Assembly: GCA_000697335.1 (NCBI GenBank)
Contig: JNEM01010129.1
Coordinates: forward strand, 1-18,975
Length of the DNA: 18,975 nt
DNA from: Conidiobolus incongruus B7586
Lineage: Eukaryota > Entomophthoromycota > Entomophthoromycetes > Entomophthorales > Conidiobolaceae
Direction of reading: 5' to 3'
Position numbers and translations under genes: made by a program. Below, one piece after another: positions 1 through 10,510 of this stretch. Below the pieces are notes generated by a model. It searched no databases. It saw nothing but the letters and a program-made list of their open reading frames with translations, and was not told the DNA's origin. Numbering within the stretch: the stretch's first letter is position 1; every line of letters begins with the position of its first letter.

Positions 1-883
1 CTTTAATAAAAAGAACTATTTTTTAAGTGTTAGATCTTTGTTAAAAATATAGCAAAAAGTTATTAATAATAAAAGAAACTATTAAATTTATATTATATAT
101 TCATTTTTATATATTATATATCAAAATATTTATTTATTTTGAATCACAAAAAATTCCCATTATTAAAAATACAAAGTAATATTAATCATTTATATAAATA
201 TTTATATCAAATTTATATTTAAAACTAGGTATTTTACTAATTTACAAAATTTTAAAACATTTAATGAAATTTATTTTACTTAAATTATAAAAATTTTAAA
301 AATAATTTGATTTTAAATATTTATATATTAAAATTTTTTTTACTTTAAAATAAAATAATATATAACTTTAATTTTTGATATTGTTGGATTAATAAGATAC
401 TATCAAAATAATAAGTCAAATCTGTTTGTGTTATTAACGTTTTTTAATTATTTATAAACTGATCATATCTTTAATTAATAGTTTAAGGAGTTTTTGTTCA
501 ATATCTAATTTTTGAATAATATAATTTAACTATTTATGATGTTATTTTGATCAAATTGTTTTTAAATTCTGTATACTTGATTTAATAGGATGATAAATGA
601 TTTATAACTAACCTAGTAATAAATATTGAACTTGTTTTTAATTTTTAAATACCCAATATAATTGGATACATTAAAAAGATGATTTTTTTGAAAACATTGT
701 AAATTTAATAAACAGTAATTAAAAATCAATATCTTTAATTGAAACTAAGTCTTAATATCATATCTGATACAAAATAATTAAATAAACAAATTTGTTTTCA
801 TCCCATAATTTAAATTCATTTGACATGAGAATAAATTGTTTCCAATTAAAATAATCACAAAAAAGTTAATTAATGATTCAAAA
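1..883. other. AT-rich non-coding flank
   Basis: No convincing coding frame, RNA gene or repeat unit is visible. The stretch is almost entirely A/T with stops in all frames, and presumably holds the 5' flank and promoter of the NET1-like gene that starts at 884. A frame is open from 824 into that gene, but it has no ATG before 884. Confidence 0.6.
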
Positions 884-3800
884 ATGAATACCAATAGAAG
901 AATCAACATACATATATTAAGTTTAGAAAAATTATTCAGTTTAGAATATACTATTAAAGATTCTATAATTAAATTTTATGTGAAATTTGACATTAGTTGT
1001 AATTTAACTCAATTAAGAGCCCAATGTGTTAATGTTTTAACTAAACTTTATCCAAAATTGGGGTAATATTATAATATTATTAATTTAAATATCAGTGTTT
1101 TAACCAATATTTAGTGATAATTTTGGCGTTGGTTCTTTTATGGATCAAAATGGTTGCGATATTGATCATACTATTCCCATTTATGAAATTTATGATGATA
1201 GTTTAAATTTATTTACCTATTTATTGGGTAAATAATTATTCAATATGATTAATACAATGTCTAATAATTAAACTATATATTAGATAAAAAGGAAAAGAAT
1301 GAATTTAAAATTAGTCAATATGTTCATTTGAAGCAAAGCGTAACAGGTGCTGAATCTAATAAGAGTATTCGTATTTTAAAAGTAAATTATATATTTTATC
1401 TTCAAGACTGTATATTAATGAAGGAATTATAATTAGTTACTTTCTACAAGGTCCAAAAAGCGCCCTCTCTCTAAAACTGATGAATCTTCGATGGTAAAAT
1501 ATTTTTATAAATATTTAATTATATGGTCTGACTATCATTTAGAGTATAAGTCCAATTGTCGAACAAGATTCCCTGGATTTTCCTTCTAATGGCCCTCAAA
1601 TCTCACACCATCCGTCTCAATCATGCTTGCAATTAGTTGGCGATATAGAAACTTCAATTTTAATGGACATGGACATTGACATGGAACATCGACCGAATAA
1701 ACAGCTTAAAACTAACAATACTTCAGGTAATTAATAATATTTATTATTGTATTTTTCAATCCAGCTAATTTTCTCTTTCAAAATTAGATAACTCTCAGCA
1801 AAACAAAGGTAGTTTTAGCCATAATAATGATATAACCTTAGAAACCATTGAAATTCCAGATTATCACCAAGTTCCAGCTAAAAAAGAGTTGAAGTCAAAT
1901 AATTTACCACCTATTCCAGAATTTACTCCAAATATGAATGCCGATCAGACAACAAATCAATCAGGTTCTACATCTGAAAGTGATTCTTTTGATAATTCCT
2001 CTGTTTCTAAGTCAAACAGTAAGAAAGATATATCAAAATCCAATGACATTGAAGTGACTAAACTAAAAGAGCAAATCAATTCTAACTCCAAAAAAACCGT
2101 TTTAGAAACCCAAAAACTTGAACAAGTTAGTCCAAAGATTTTTAATTCATCACCATCCTCAAAGATGAGTCAAGTACCTAAACCTTTAGATGAAAATAAG
2201 GCATCAATCAATTCAATTAAAAGACAAAATAAATCTCCTGTCTCATCTCAGTATAAATCAGAGCCAAGTGGCTCAGAGTCAGTATCTGACTCAGGCTCGG
2301 ACTCCGATTCGAGTTCATGTTCTGATGAGATTGATATGCTTTCTACATTACAATCCGATAAATCCCCTATTTTTAATCTTGATGAGACTCAAAAACCAAA
2401 TATTATGACTGGAGCAAAAAATAATCCAAATGCTTCTGTACAAATTCATAAACAAAATTCATTCAAAAATTCTAAATCTGAATCACAATCTGTTAAGAAT
2501 GATGCCAATACTCCCAATATTGGCAAGGAACCCAAAAATAACAACTCAGAGCAGCAGGTTTCTATTCTTAAATCAAATAAATCAACTCAACTACAAATTA
2601 ATCATGATACATCAACTGCTTCTCGCCTCGCTAAATTAGATTCAGACAAACTTATCCAGGTTAATTTAAATTCACAATCCACATCTTTAGATGCCAATCA
2701 AGATAGAGATTCAAGCTCTAGCGATGATTCTTCCGACGAATCTGACAGCGAGCCTTCGCTTTTAGAGGCTCAAGCTGACTTGAATAAAGCTTCAAAGTCT
2801 AATGTACAATCGAAAAAACCCCATCTCTCTCCTGCCTCGGGTTTGAAGTCAGCTAAAGTTTTAGAAACTAAAGTCAATGGCTCCAAAATCGTTCATTCCA
2901 AAACAACTCAAACCAGCAACATCAATGATTCCTCAAAAACCACTCAGCCTCCAAAACAGGATTTGGTCCAAGAAAAGCAAACCGACGACAATTCACAGTC
3001 CAGCTCCACAAATTCCAATGAAGACTCAGATCCAAGTTCAGATTCTAGTGATGATTCATCTGATGAGTCTGATGCTCATCTCTCACTTTTGGAAGTAGCT
3101 CAAAAGGGTTTAGAAGAAACCACAAAATCAAAAATTTCAAGTAATGATCAAGCAATTACTAACCATCGTGATAGTTTAAGATCTAAACCAGATCCTATTG
3201 ATACTACTTCAAACTTGACCACTCCAAACAAAGATCAACCTGCAAATGCTAATCAAGATAGCTTGAAATCTAATATAACCCCTATTGCGTCTACCTTAGA
3301 TTTGAAACAAGGACAAACTCCTCAAACCAAACAAGATGACAACTCTTCAGACTCTGACTCAAGTTCATCAGATGAATCAGATCACCAGGATACTCTTAAA
3401 AACCCACAGGATCAGCCCATCATTGATTCTAATCCTGCTTCAGCTCAACGTCGTGTAACATTATCAAGTAAACAAATTCAAAATGCCAAACTCTTAATTG
3501 ATCAGCAAAATCATAACAAGCTTGAGAGAGCAAAACTTAATGCCATGCCAATTACATCGGAATCAACCACTGTCTCTCCTTCAAAGCCAGGTCAAACAAA
3601 GGCGGAATCTGCTTCAGCTACTCCAACTAACCAAAAGAAATCCAACTTGGATTTACCATCTAAACTAGAGCAAGAAGCATCCAAACTTGCTTTACCTTCA
3701 CAACAATCGAAATCTCCATTAATTTATAGTGAAGAAAAAGAATCTTCAAGTTCCGATTCAAACTCTGATAATGGGTCAGATTCAAGTGGTTCTTCTGATT

Positions 3801-4495
3801 CTGAATCTGAAAGTGAGCTTGAAAAAGCTACATTCACGCCGACAGCTAAAACTGTGAGCAAAGTTTCACCTAATGCTGACAATAAGTCAACACTGTCAAA
3901 GCCAGTGGCTGCTAATAATGCTTCAAAGAACCAACCTGAATCCGATTCTGAATCTGAATCTGATTCCGATTCCGATTCCGATTCCGATTCTAGTACCGAC
4001 TCCCACTCCTCTTCTGAATCTGAGTCCGAGTCTCCTGCAAAGCCTGTTCCACTTTCGACACAAGTCAATGGCGTAACTCCCAAGCCTGATTCAAATAATC
4101 TTTCTAACGAAAAAAATTCATCACAGCTCAATTCCATAAAGCCAGTTCAAAGAACATTCTTCCCCAAGGTTGAGGCTCCTCAAGTTACTTTGACTCAGAT
4201 GGCTCAGCTTCGAAATAATCAAATTCGTTCCAGATCCAAAGATAGCAGACTTTTAACCAAAGGATCTTTGGTTGATTTGAAGCGTCTACGCACAGACGAT
4301 GAGCAGAGCTCAAGTAGTGAAGATGACACCTCTTCTTCAGAATCCGAAGATGATGACAGTGACAGTGACAGTGACAGTAGCAGCTCTGATGATGAATCAG
4401 TAACTATACCAACCCCTAAAATTCCCAAATTGGCTCACAATTCTAAAAAATCTAGTGGAAAATCCGATTTATTATCACTATTTAAAGATCTATAA
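884..4495 (+). CDS. Net1/Tof2/Dnt1-like nucleolar protein (Cdc14-anchor family), 6 exons
   Basis: Predicted exons 884-1062, 1115-1227, 1284-1381, 1437-1493, 1543-1726 and 1788-4495 keep phase across five GT-AG introns of 49-61 nt and give 1112 aa. Residues about 8-97 resemble the N-terminal ubiquitin-like domain of fungal Net1/Tof2/Dnt1 (Cdc14-binding family): a helix ending in KLYPKL, then a strand and turn with DQNGCDID, then YEIYDD. A basic patch (RSKKRPLSK, residues about 135-143) looks like a nuclear localisation signal. The rest is low complexity, rich in Ser, Gln, Asn and Lys, with seven acidic serine clusters and a basic C-terminal end. Known relatives anchor Cdc14 in the nucleolus, support rDNA silencing and stimulate RNA polymerase I; that role is inferred here. 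The start is the first in-frame ATG after an upstream stop at 821. The acidic clusters are dense CK2-type sites, so control by phosphorylation is likely. The family call rests on the small head domain only. Confidence 0.72.
2269..4410 (+). repeat. Seven acidic serine clusters alternating with basic spacers (protein repeat region)
   Basis: Within the last exon of the NET1-like gene, Ser/Asp/Glu runs occur near 2269-2337, 2704-2757, 3022-3080, 3343-3384, 3733-3820, 3937-4035 and 4306-4410. They are separated by Lys/Gln/Pro/Ser-rich spacers of roughly 70-130 residues. Two units share a longer module, SSDDSSDESD followed by a short Leu/Glu helix (SLLEAQ or SLLEVAQ), which suggests internal duplication. 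At DNA level there are short tandem tracts, TCTGAATC/TCCGATTC near 3940-3985 and GTGACA-type hexamers near 4358-4380, prone to slippage. The pattern recalls Nopp140/Srp40/Treacle acidic repeats and the acidic tail of Net1. Confidence 0.8.
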
Positions 4496-4558
4496 ACATC
4501 ATAGAATATATATTTATTAATAAAATTCATTTTAATCATAGATTATTTATTGAGATTA
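4496..4558. terminator. Shared 3' region between convergent genes
   Basis: Only 63 bp separate the stop codons of two tail-to-tail genes. AATAAA-type signals occur on the plus strand at 4519-4524 and on the minus strand at 4546-4551. Each therefore lies just beyond its own gene and close to the other gene's end, so the two 3' UTRs very probably overlap. Confidence 0.5.
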
Positions 4559-5197
4559 TTAATCAATTTTGAAATTCTCAAAGGTGACCTCAAAACCTTG
4601 ATCAGCTTGGGGGGTGGCTGCAGAGATGCCTACTTGGATTACATGGTCTTCAACAAAATAGCTGACCTTTCTCAATAAAGTCCAATCCAATTGATTCACA
4701 TCCTCAGGCTCCGTGAAGTTGGAAGGTTGGACGAAATAGTCAATCAGAATTTTAGCACCTTTGCGCTCAATTCTCAAATAAAGATAATTGTCTTTGGTGA
4801 AATCTTTTAGTGGTACAATGGACCAGTCACTGTAAGGAGTTGAAACTACTGCACTATAAAAGCTATCAGTTTTATGTATTTTATCAATAATCAATATGAT
4901 TTACCTGACATGAGGTACAGAATTAATCAATTCAATACCTGATTTCAACCATTTATCATCATTAACTCTCAACATCAAACCAGCTTGGTCATATTGAGCC
5001 TGATAGTTTCCTTTAAACTTGACATAAACCAAGAAATCACCTCTCACCTCCTGCGAATAAAAGTGGGCGTTTTTTCTATGTTCGTTGGGAGTTCTCCAAA
5101 TATCAGTTTTTGGAGCGGTTACAAAAGATAAAGTATTAGGATCGGGCTTTTTAATTTGATTAGCTTGACTATTTGCATTCCATTTCAAAGCTTCCAT
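4559..5197 (-). CDS. DUF1349 / Ree1-like concanavalin-fold protein, 2 exons
   Basis: Exon 1 (5197-4905) and exon 2 (4862-4559) are joined by a 42-nt GT-AG intron and give 198 aa, about the usual length for a single-domain DUF1349 protein. The family signature is complete: near the N-terminus DIWRTP and HFYSQEV, then GDFLVYVKFKGNY, then YDQAGLMLRVNDDKWLKSGIE, and after the intron VVSTPYSDWS. It ends in a predicted beta-sandwich strand (FEVTFENFKID). The yeast member Ree1 is linked to enolase regulation, and other members are bacterial sugar-binding-like proteins; the ligand is unknown. There is no signal peptide or membrane segment, so it is likely cytosolic. The ATG at 5197 is the first in frame. 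It lies tail to tail with the NET1-like gene. The family call is firm, the function is not. Confidence 0.88.
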
Positions 5198-5750
5198 TGT
5201 TATTATTATTGATAATTTTGATTAATTATTAAAAAGGATTGGATTTGATTCTTACAAGATAGTTAATTCAATTGAGATTTGATGACGTTTATATACTAAT
5301 ATTTATAAAAAAAATTTATCCAAAAATTTACTAATAAAATTCCTTAATATATGATAAAAATTTATTGGTTATTTAACAATTTAATTGCATTTTTTTAAAT
5401 TAAAAATAAAAAAAATGATTTAAAAATTATGATATAATGAATTTAATTTTATTAAAAACAGATATATCTATTTAAATTTATTGAAAATTTAAATATATAA
5501 CTATTGATCAAGGGTATAGCAGTAAAACCCAGAAAGTCAAAAAAATTAAAATATTTGATTAAAGTTAAAATATAGAATTTGAACATGAAAAAATAATATA
5601 AAAAATATTGAATGATAAAATTTTTGGAAAATAACAATATTAAAATATGAATAAATATAAATATAATTAAATAAATAGTGTATTAATGAATTGAAAATTT
5701 AAAAATGATATATATTTTGATTATTTGTATAATATTATGAATGTAAGTGA
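5198..5750. other. AT-rich intergenic region
   Basis: This is the upstream region of the DUF1349 gene and the 5' flank of the tRNA-His gene. No coding frame is convincing; the one 61-codon minus frame is low-complexity Phe/Ile/Tyr and looks like chance in A/T sequence. Confidence 0.6.
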
Positions 5751-5821
5751 GCCGTTGTAGTATAGTGGTAGTACGAAGCGTTGTGGCCGCTCAGACCGCG
5801 GTTCGATTCCGCGCAACGGCA
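5751..5821 (+). tRNA. tRNA-His (GTG anticodon)
   Basis: The sequence folds as a complete cloverleaf without an intron. The acceptor stem is GCCGTTG/CAACGGC with discriminator A, followed by a D arm around TAGTGGTA, an anticodon loop TTGTGGC with GTG at 5783-5785, and a T arm CGCGG-TTCGATT-CCGCG. The anticodon stem has one A-C mismatch at its outer pair. The base before the gene is A, so the extra G-1 needed by histidyl-tRNA synthetase is not encoded and would be added after transcription by Thg1, as usual in eukaryotes. The A box (in the D arm) and B box (GGTTCGATTCC) serve as the internal pol III promoter. Confidence 0.97.
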
Positions 5822-5827
5822 TCTTCC

Positions 5828-5832
5828 TTTTT
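5828..5832 (+). terminator. RNA polymerase III terminator of tRNA-His
   Basis: A run of five T lies seven bases past the 3' end of the tRNA, the standard pol III stop signal. Confidence 0.75.
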
Positions 5833-6192
5833 ATATAATTCGTTATTAATATTACCCCTATAATTCACACTTTCCAATGTCTCTTTTTCAGGCTATATAT
5901 TTGATAATTTTCACTAAATAAATGATATATATATATATATCATTTTGTCAGCTACTTTGTTCGAAATTAAACTTTACATTTAATACACTATACTATGATG
6001 CCCATTCGAACTATTATCTCTCTTAATGTTTGATTGAAACAAATTACAAATTTTTACAATATTCGTGCAAATTATAAAATCCAGAATGAATAATTTATTG
6101 AACTTAAAATTTTTTATAATTTTATATAATACCAAATTAAATAAGATAATTGAAATGCTATTAAAATCATCCATGATTTTTGAGATGAAAAA
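5833..6192. other. Intergenic region with a short (TA)n tract
   Basis: No gene is seen. A (TA)n microsatellite lies at about 5927-5941. The remainder is the 3' flank of the PTPA gene; a 64-codon minus frame here is low complexity and has no recognisable features. Confidence 0.55.
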
Positions 6193-7402
6193 CTAATCAA
6201 AAGGCAAACCTGTAGGATTAACTTTCCTTAATGGCCTCTCCTTTGCATTCATCTGACTAGCTCCAATAGCGGAAGGAATTCTCATACCACAACAAGTAGG
6301 GGCTTCTTGTCCCATAGCATACACATGGGCATGGTCACAATTTTCACCATGTTCATCACCATCATCACCATCGTGAATTACATTTTCACTCTCGAATGGT
6401 ATTAAGCTACCAAACCAATAGTGTTGCATAATTGGTAATTTACTGAATACTTCTCCCTTATACATTTTGATCATTCCTTCATTGACCTTATTCCATGTTT
6501 TAACCCCACTAATATCATCCAACATAGGGCTATGCCATCTTAAACTAGCAGTTTTAACTGAATTGACAAATTCAATGCAAGCTAAATACATATATTCCTT
6601 ACTGAATAATTCCAAAATATCTGCATTATGGATAGACTTAGGTTTGATATGAGGGTGTCCAATAAGCTGGCTACTACCAAACATAAAGGGTAAAAAGTGA
6701 TAATCATCCAAACCCCAAACACCATGACTGCCAGCTGGTTCTAACCAATAAGTGAACTGAAGCTTTCTCATAAGTTGAAGGTATTTTAAGAAGACTTTGA
6801 GTACAAGTGCGGGGTAGTCAGCTTCCGTGAGTAAATTCAATTTTTTGAGACAGAGTAAAAATCCGATAAAATTGGCTTCGTGACCCGTACCGTAATCCAC
6901 TCTTCTGGCATTTCCAAAAGATTGAATAAGATATTGGGTGGTTTCTATGAGGGCTTCTTTGGGCTGAACAAAATTTTGAAGATCTTCGCTAATCTAAGTA
7001 AATAATTAATAATTAATAATTAATATTTGAAAACTAAATTACCTCTTTGACTTTATTTAGCCAAGTTCTAAAAGCAAAATTACCGAATCGACTCTTTCCA
7101 ACTGGCTCTGGGGGTACTTCGTCAACCAAATTAATTAAACGTTCCAAACTATTGACAATATCTTGAATAATCTAAAAAACACCATTAATAAAATAATTTT
7201 ACTTAATATACAAATAATATTGACATACTGGAGAAACTTGCACTTGGTGAGAGTTCTGCAAACCTTTAACACTTTCATTTAAACCCAGTGTAAATTCCAT
7301 TATTTCTTTATATATAGGGCTTGTTAAAAAGCGTTCCAAATCTTCCTTGGTCAATATTTTTCTAACTGGTTTGACGAATTCTTGATTATTTTTAGTTTCC
7401 AT
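6193..7402 (-). CDS. Serine/threonine-protein phosphatase 2A activator (PTPA/Rrd), 3 exons
   Basis: Exons 7402-7229, 7171-7043 and 6993-6193 join in phase 0 across two introns (57 and 49 nt) to give 367 aa, in the range of yeast Rrd1/Rrd2 and human PTPA. Family hallmarks appear in order: SRFGNFAFRTWL, NARRVDYGTGHEANF (the nucleotide-binding core), LEPAGSHGVWGLDDYHFLP, GAS-like SSQLIGHPHIKPKSI, the WYFGS-like HYWFGSLIPFE, and APTCCGMRIPSAIGA near the C-terminus. PTPA proteins act as peptidyl-prolyl isomerase-like chaperones that activate the catalytic subunit of PP2A-type phosphatases, in cytosol and nucleus. An Asp/His/Glu-rich insert sits just before the TCCGMRIPS motif. The start ATG is the first in frame and lies in an exon with good codon content. 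Whether it is the Rrd1 or Rrd2 orthologue cannot be decided here. Confidence 0.95.
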
Positions 7403-8014
7403 AGTAATGAATATGAATATTATTAATTTATATTTCTAATTAGTTAGTTTGAGATGTATTTTTAAGTTAATTAAGAATAAATATTAATAGTTCTATTTAA
7501 TTATTATGGGAATATAAATCAAAGTCCAATTAAATTATCAAAATTTAAAAAATATATATCATATTGATGTTACTGAATTATTTGTAAGTACACATCTTAT
7601 AAAGCTTTGACATATATAAAAAATATATCAAAATACTTATAAGTGATGAATCAACAATCTTGGATTATCTTACATCAATTTTCAATATGAGTAAATTAGT
7701 AATCACAGATAATCCTTGAAATGTGACCGAGATTACTCGAGTTATTATATGATAAAACTATGCTATATCAGTATAATAATAATAAATTGATTTTAATATA
7801 GTTCATCCTTATAAAATATTTATATAATAATAATGGAGCTTATTTTTACATAAACTAAATCAATGTAGTATAATATAATGTTAGCATAAGAGTATAAATA
7901 CGGTTTATTATGTTAAAATAATTTTCTAAATTAAAACAATCATTGGAGAAAATATTGTTGAAACAGAAATATATAAATCATCAAGTATTTACTATATTAA
8001 TTAGATATATCAAT
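7403..8014. other. AT-rich intergenic region
   Basis: This is upstream of the PTPA gene. No coding frame, RNA gene or repeat is visible. Confidence 0.5.
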
Positions 8015-8438
8015 TCACACTAATCTCCAAACTTTTTCAGCCAAGTTTCCAATTCTAACCAGTTCCAATAGAATACCACTTTCAGAACTTCTTAATTCGA
8101 GTACATATTCATGTTAGAAATCTTCAATTACATAGTTACCACAACGTATATATCGGATTAGTATATTATTTGATTGATTCCTCTCAAATACAATACTATT
8201 GACAAATCTAAGATAGCTTTGAGTTATTTATTCACTCTGTTCACCAGTCCAACTCATAAATTTTCAACTCACATTTAATGACTGGATTAGATAAATGATC
8301 TCAATTCAATGCAATGGGGATAGTTAGTTTTGATTAAGAAAATAGTGCAGTCGTTATTTTGTCTCAATGTGCAACATTCTGAATAACATAAATATCATCA
8401 CACAGCGATTGTGCAATAATAAATTTGATCAAATTTTC
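8015..8438 (-). pseudogene. Decayed coding remnant, unidentified (possibly beta-propeller)
   Basis: The base composition rises above the surroundings, and the minus strand reads as protein-like sequence over about 140 codons, interrupted by several stops and apparently one frame change. Protein-like pieces include IIAQSLCDDIYVIQNVAH at the 5' side and HEYVLELRSSESGILLELV and GNLAEKVWRL at the 3' side. The alternation of short strands and the VWRL ending is reminiscent of a WD40/beta-propeller blade, but no family is recognised. No GT-AG introns would remove all the stops, so it looks dead rather than intron-rich. Possibly an old gene relic; it could also be chance coding potential in a less AT-rich patch. 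Confidence 0.35.
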
Positions 8439-9064
8439 TGAGAAATAAACGAACAAGATTTTTAAATAATTAGAAACAATAGTAAAATTTATATGGTGGC
8501 TCTACAGTGATTATTGAAGTTAGGATGAAAGTTTAAAAAAAGTAGATGGTATATTGATTTACAATAGATTGAATCTGTATTAATACTCAATTCAACGTTT
8601 AATGTATTTAACTATCAAGAGAATAATGTGACATTTCATATTAATATACCAACAAACACCATCAAATTTTTATGTAATTATCGTTTATTTGGTTAATTTT
8701 TAAATTAAATCGAATTTAATATAATCAAAGTAAATCTTGATAATATAAAAAGATTATTAAATTTGATACATCACAAGTATAGGGATTATCCATACCTTTT
8801 TTTAAAATATAAGGTTGAAGAAATAAACAAAAATTCAATCATAGGTATAAGTGAGAGATGTGACAATTGAATATTGACTCTAAATTTAATATTATTCTGA
8901 TAAAATTGTTTATATATCTAGTAAATGTTGGGTTAGTTTGAAGAATATTGTTAAAAGTTGAATTCTTATTTCTTTATATATTTTTTAACGCAGATAAGAT
9001 GATTGAGATATTTAGGAAATAAGAAAAAAATTTTTAAACTTATTTTTATATTATAACTATATTT
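8439..9064. other. AT-rich non-coding spacer
   Basis: No intact or decayed coding sequence is recognisable; stops are frequent in all six frames. Confidence 0.5.
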
Positions 9065-9464
9065 AATTATTAGACAAGCCAAAGAATCAATTCTGGAATT
9101 ATCATTTGATATCGTTTCAAGATTAACTGGGGCAATCTGTTTGAGAGCTGAATGTAAGCGAGAATCTTCTGGATCTAATTTTGTATGTACCAGATAGTAA
9201 TTTCTGAGTATTCGGGCAAATTGAGTGATGCTTAACACTGTCTTATTATTTGATAATCTAAAATATTTAATGTAAGTTTCAGTATATATAGGTCAACCAC
9301 TTTGGAAAAGGAATAAATTCTACAACAATGCTGGAATACAGATATTATTTTTATTTTAGGTTAAAGGAACAAAAGCATTTAAGAGATCTGATTTCATAGC
9401 CAATTCCTGAGAACCTACCCCAGCATTAACTCTTTGACATTTAATTACCTTACTTAATTCATCT
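9065..9464 (-). pseudogene. Two exon-like fragments, weak resemblance to dynactin p150 (Nip100/Glued)
   Basis: On the minus strand, two open stretches each follow an acceptor-like TAG. The first (9464 to about 9356) contains CQRVNAGVGSQELAMK then SDLLNAFVPL. The second (9257 to about 9065) contains FARILRNYYLVHTKLDPEDS and continues with helical sequence. Together they recall two places in the p150Glued C-terminal half: the helix ending in 'LL.AFMP', and the later 'Y..H....PEDS....' helix. In p150 these lie more than 100 residues apart, whereas here only about 100 bp separate them, and I cannot join them with in-phase splice sites. The best reading is a remnant of a dynactin-like gene; a small, real but unrecognised gene is the alternative. 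Confidence 0.3.
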
Positions 9465-10080
9465 CTAATTATAAAAAAATACAGTTGCGAAATATGTAAA
9501 AATTTAAACTATAAATTTTTAGTATGTAAGAAGAAAATTTTTGAATTAATATATGTAAAGTTAATAAAAGTTAAATAGTTTAAAATTTGAATGTGTGAAT
9601 AATGTTCTTCAAATTGATATATATATATATATATATAATCATTAATAAAAATTAGTGTTGAAACAAATATCAACATCAATCTGGTTATATTTAAGATTTT
9701 GAAACAATTATAATCAAAGATTTATATAATTAAATGTAAGTAATTTGTAATTTAACAGTTGAAATATATTGATATTTATTGAATACCTATTATAATTAAA
9801 ATATAGCATATATATTATATTTTAGTACAACTTGATGAGATTTGATATTAATTGTTCAAAATCATATTTTATTTATTAAGTTTATTTTTTATGAGATAAA
9901 ATAATTGGGCTAACATTCTCCAAAGATATGAATACTCACAATACATGGCACCACAACATTTTACAAAGGTTAAAAATCAATCAAGTATCATCACATTTGC
10001 TTAGTCATATAAATCTATCTGCATCTTTGCACTATCTCAATTGAAATTCTAAATATCATAATGAGATGCAGGTTGTTAGA
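9465..10080. other. AT-rich spacer with (TA)n tract
   Basis: A (TA)n tract lies at about 9618-9637. No gene is seen. Confidence 0.5.
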
Positions 10081-10510
10081 ATCCATAAATCAAGTAGCTG
10101 AGACAGGTAAGCTACAGTTATTCAGTTACAGAGTACCAATCTGGAGGCATTATTGAGAGGACGAAAACAAAATATTATTCTCTTTCAAGAGGTCTACTAA
10201 CTTCTATTGGATAGACCTATGACATCGGTCCTTTTATAGTGCAATTATCAGTTCGAGATAGTGGTTAGAAGTGTGATGAGTATTCTAGAGAATAAGCCAT
10301 TTAGAGTAGAGTGATGTGCCTTCTGGGATAGCATCCTTATAAGAAAATATATGATGAGGCAAAGATGCTCAAGCAAGTTATGATCTAGTTAACCACAATC
10401 AATTTAAAGAATTGTGTGTGGAATTTTAAACAACAAAATTAACTTTCATAGAAGACATTTTGCTTCAGATTTATTGTCCCTTGAGTAGTCACCATTTTCT
10501 CACAATCTAA
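10080..10510 (+). pseudogene. Less AT-rich block with decayed plus-strand coding potential, unidentified
   Basis: This block stands out from the flanking A/T-only DNA by its mixed composition. One plus frame from about 10110 reads as protein-like sequence broken by several stops, including STNLEALLRGRKQNIILFQE, then VVRSVMSILENKPFRV and CAFWDSILIRKYMM. I recognise no family. The block extends to about 10580 without any further readable frame. It may be a gene relic or a fragment of an unidentified repeat. Confidence 0.25.

Noticed and set aside
836-883. Coding start at 836
   Set aside because: This frame has no ATG there (it begins with TTG); the first in-frame ATG is 884, which fits the start of the conserved domain.
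3724-4137. Minus-strand frame of 137 codons rich in Ser/Glu/Asp
   Set aside because: It is the antisense shadow of the repetitive Ser/Asp codons of the NET1-like gene.
884-4495. ELL-associated factor (EAF) or coilin instead of Net1/Dnt1
   Set aside because: The Ser/Asp tail resembles both, but the EAF core motif is absent, and the YPKL...NGCDID pattern fits the Net1/Tof2/Dnt1 N-terminal domain better than coilin.
8015-8438. Alternative genetic code with TAA read as Gln
   Set aside because: Reading TAA as Gln would open part of this stretch, but the large intact genes encode very many Gln residues only with CAA/CAG and end at TAA/TAG, so the standard code applies.
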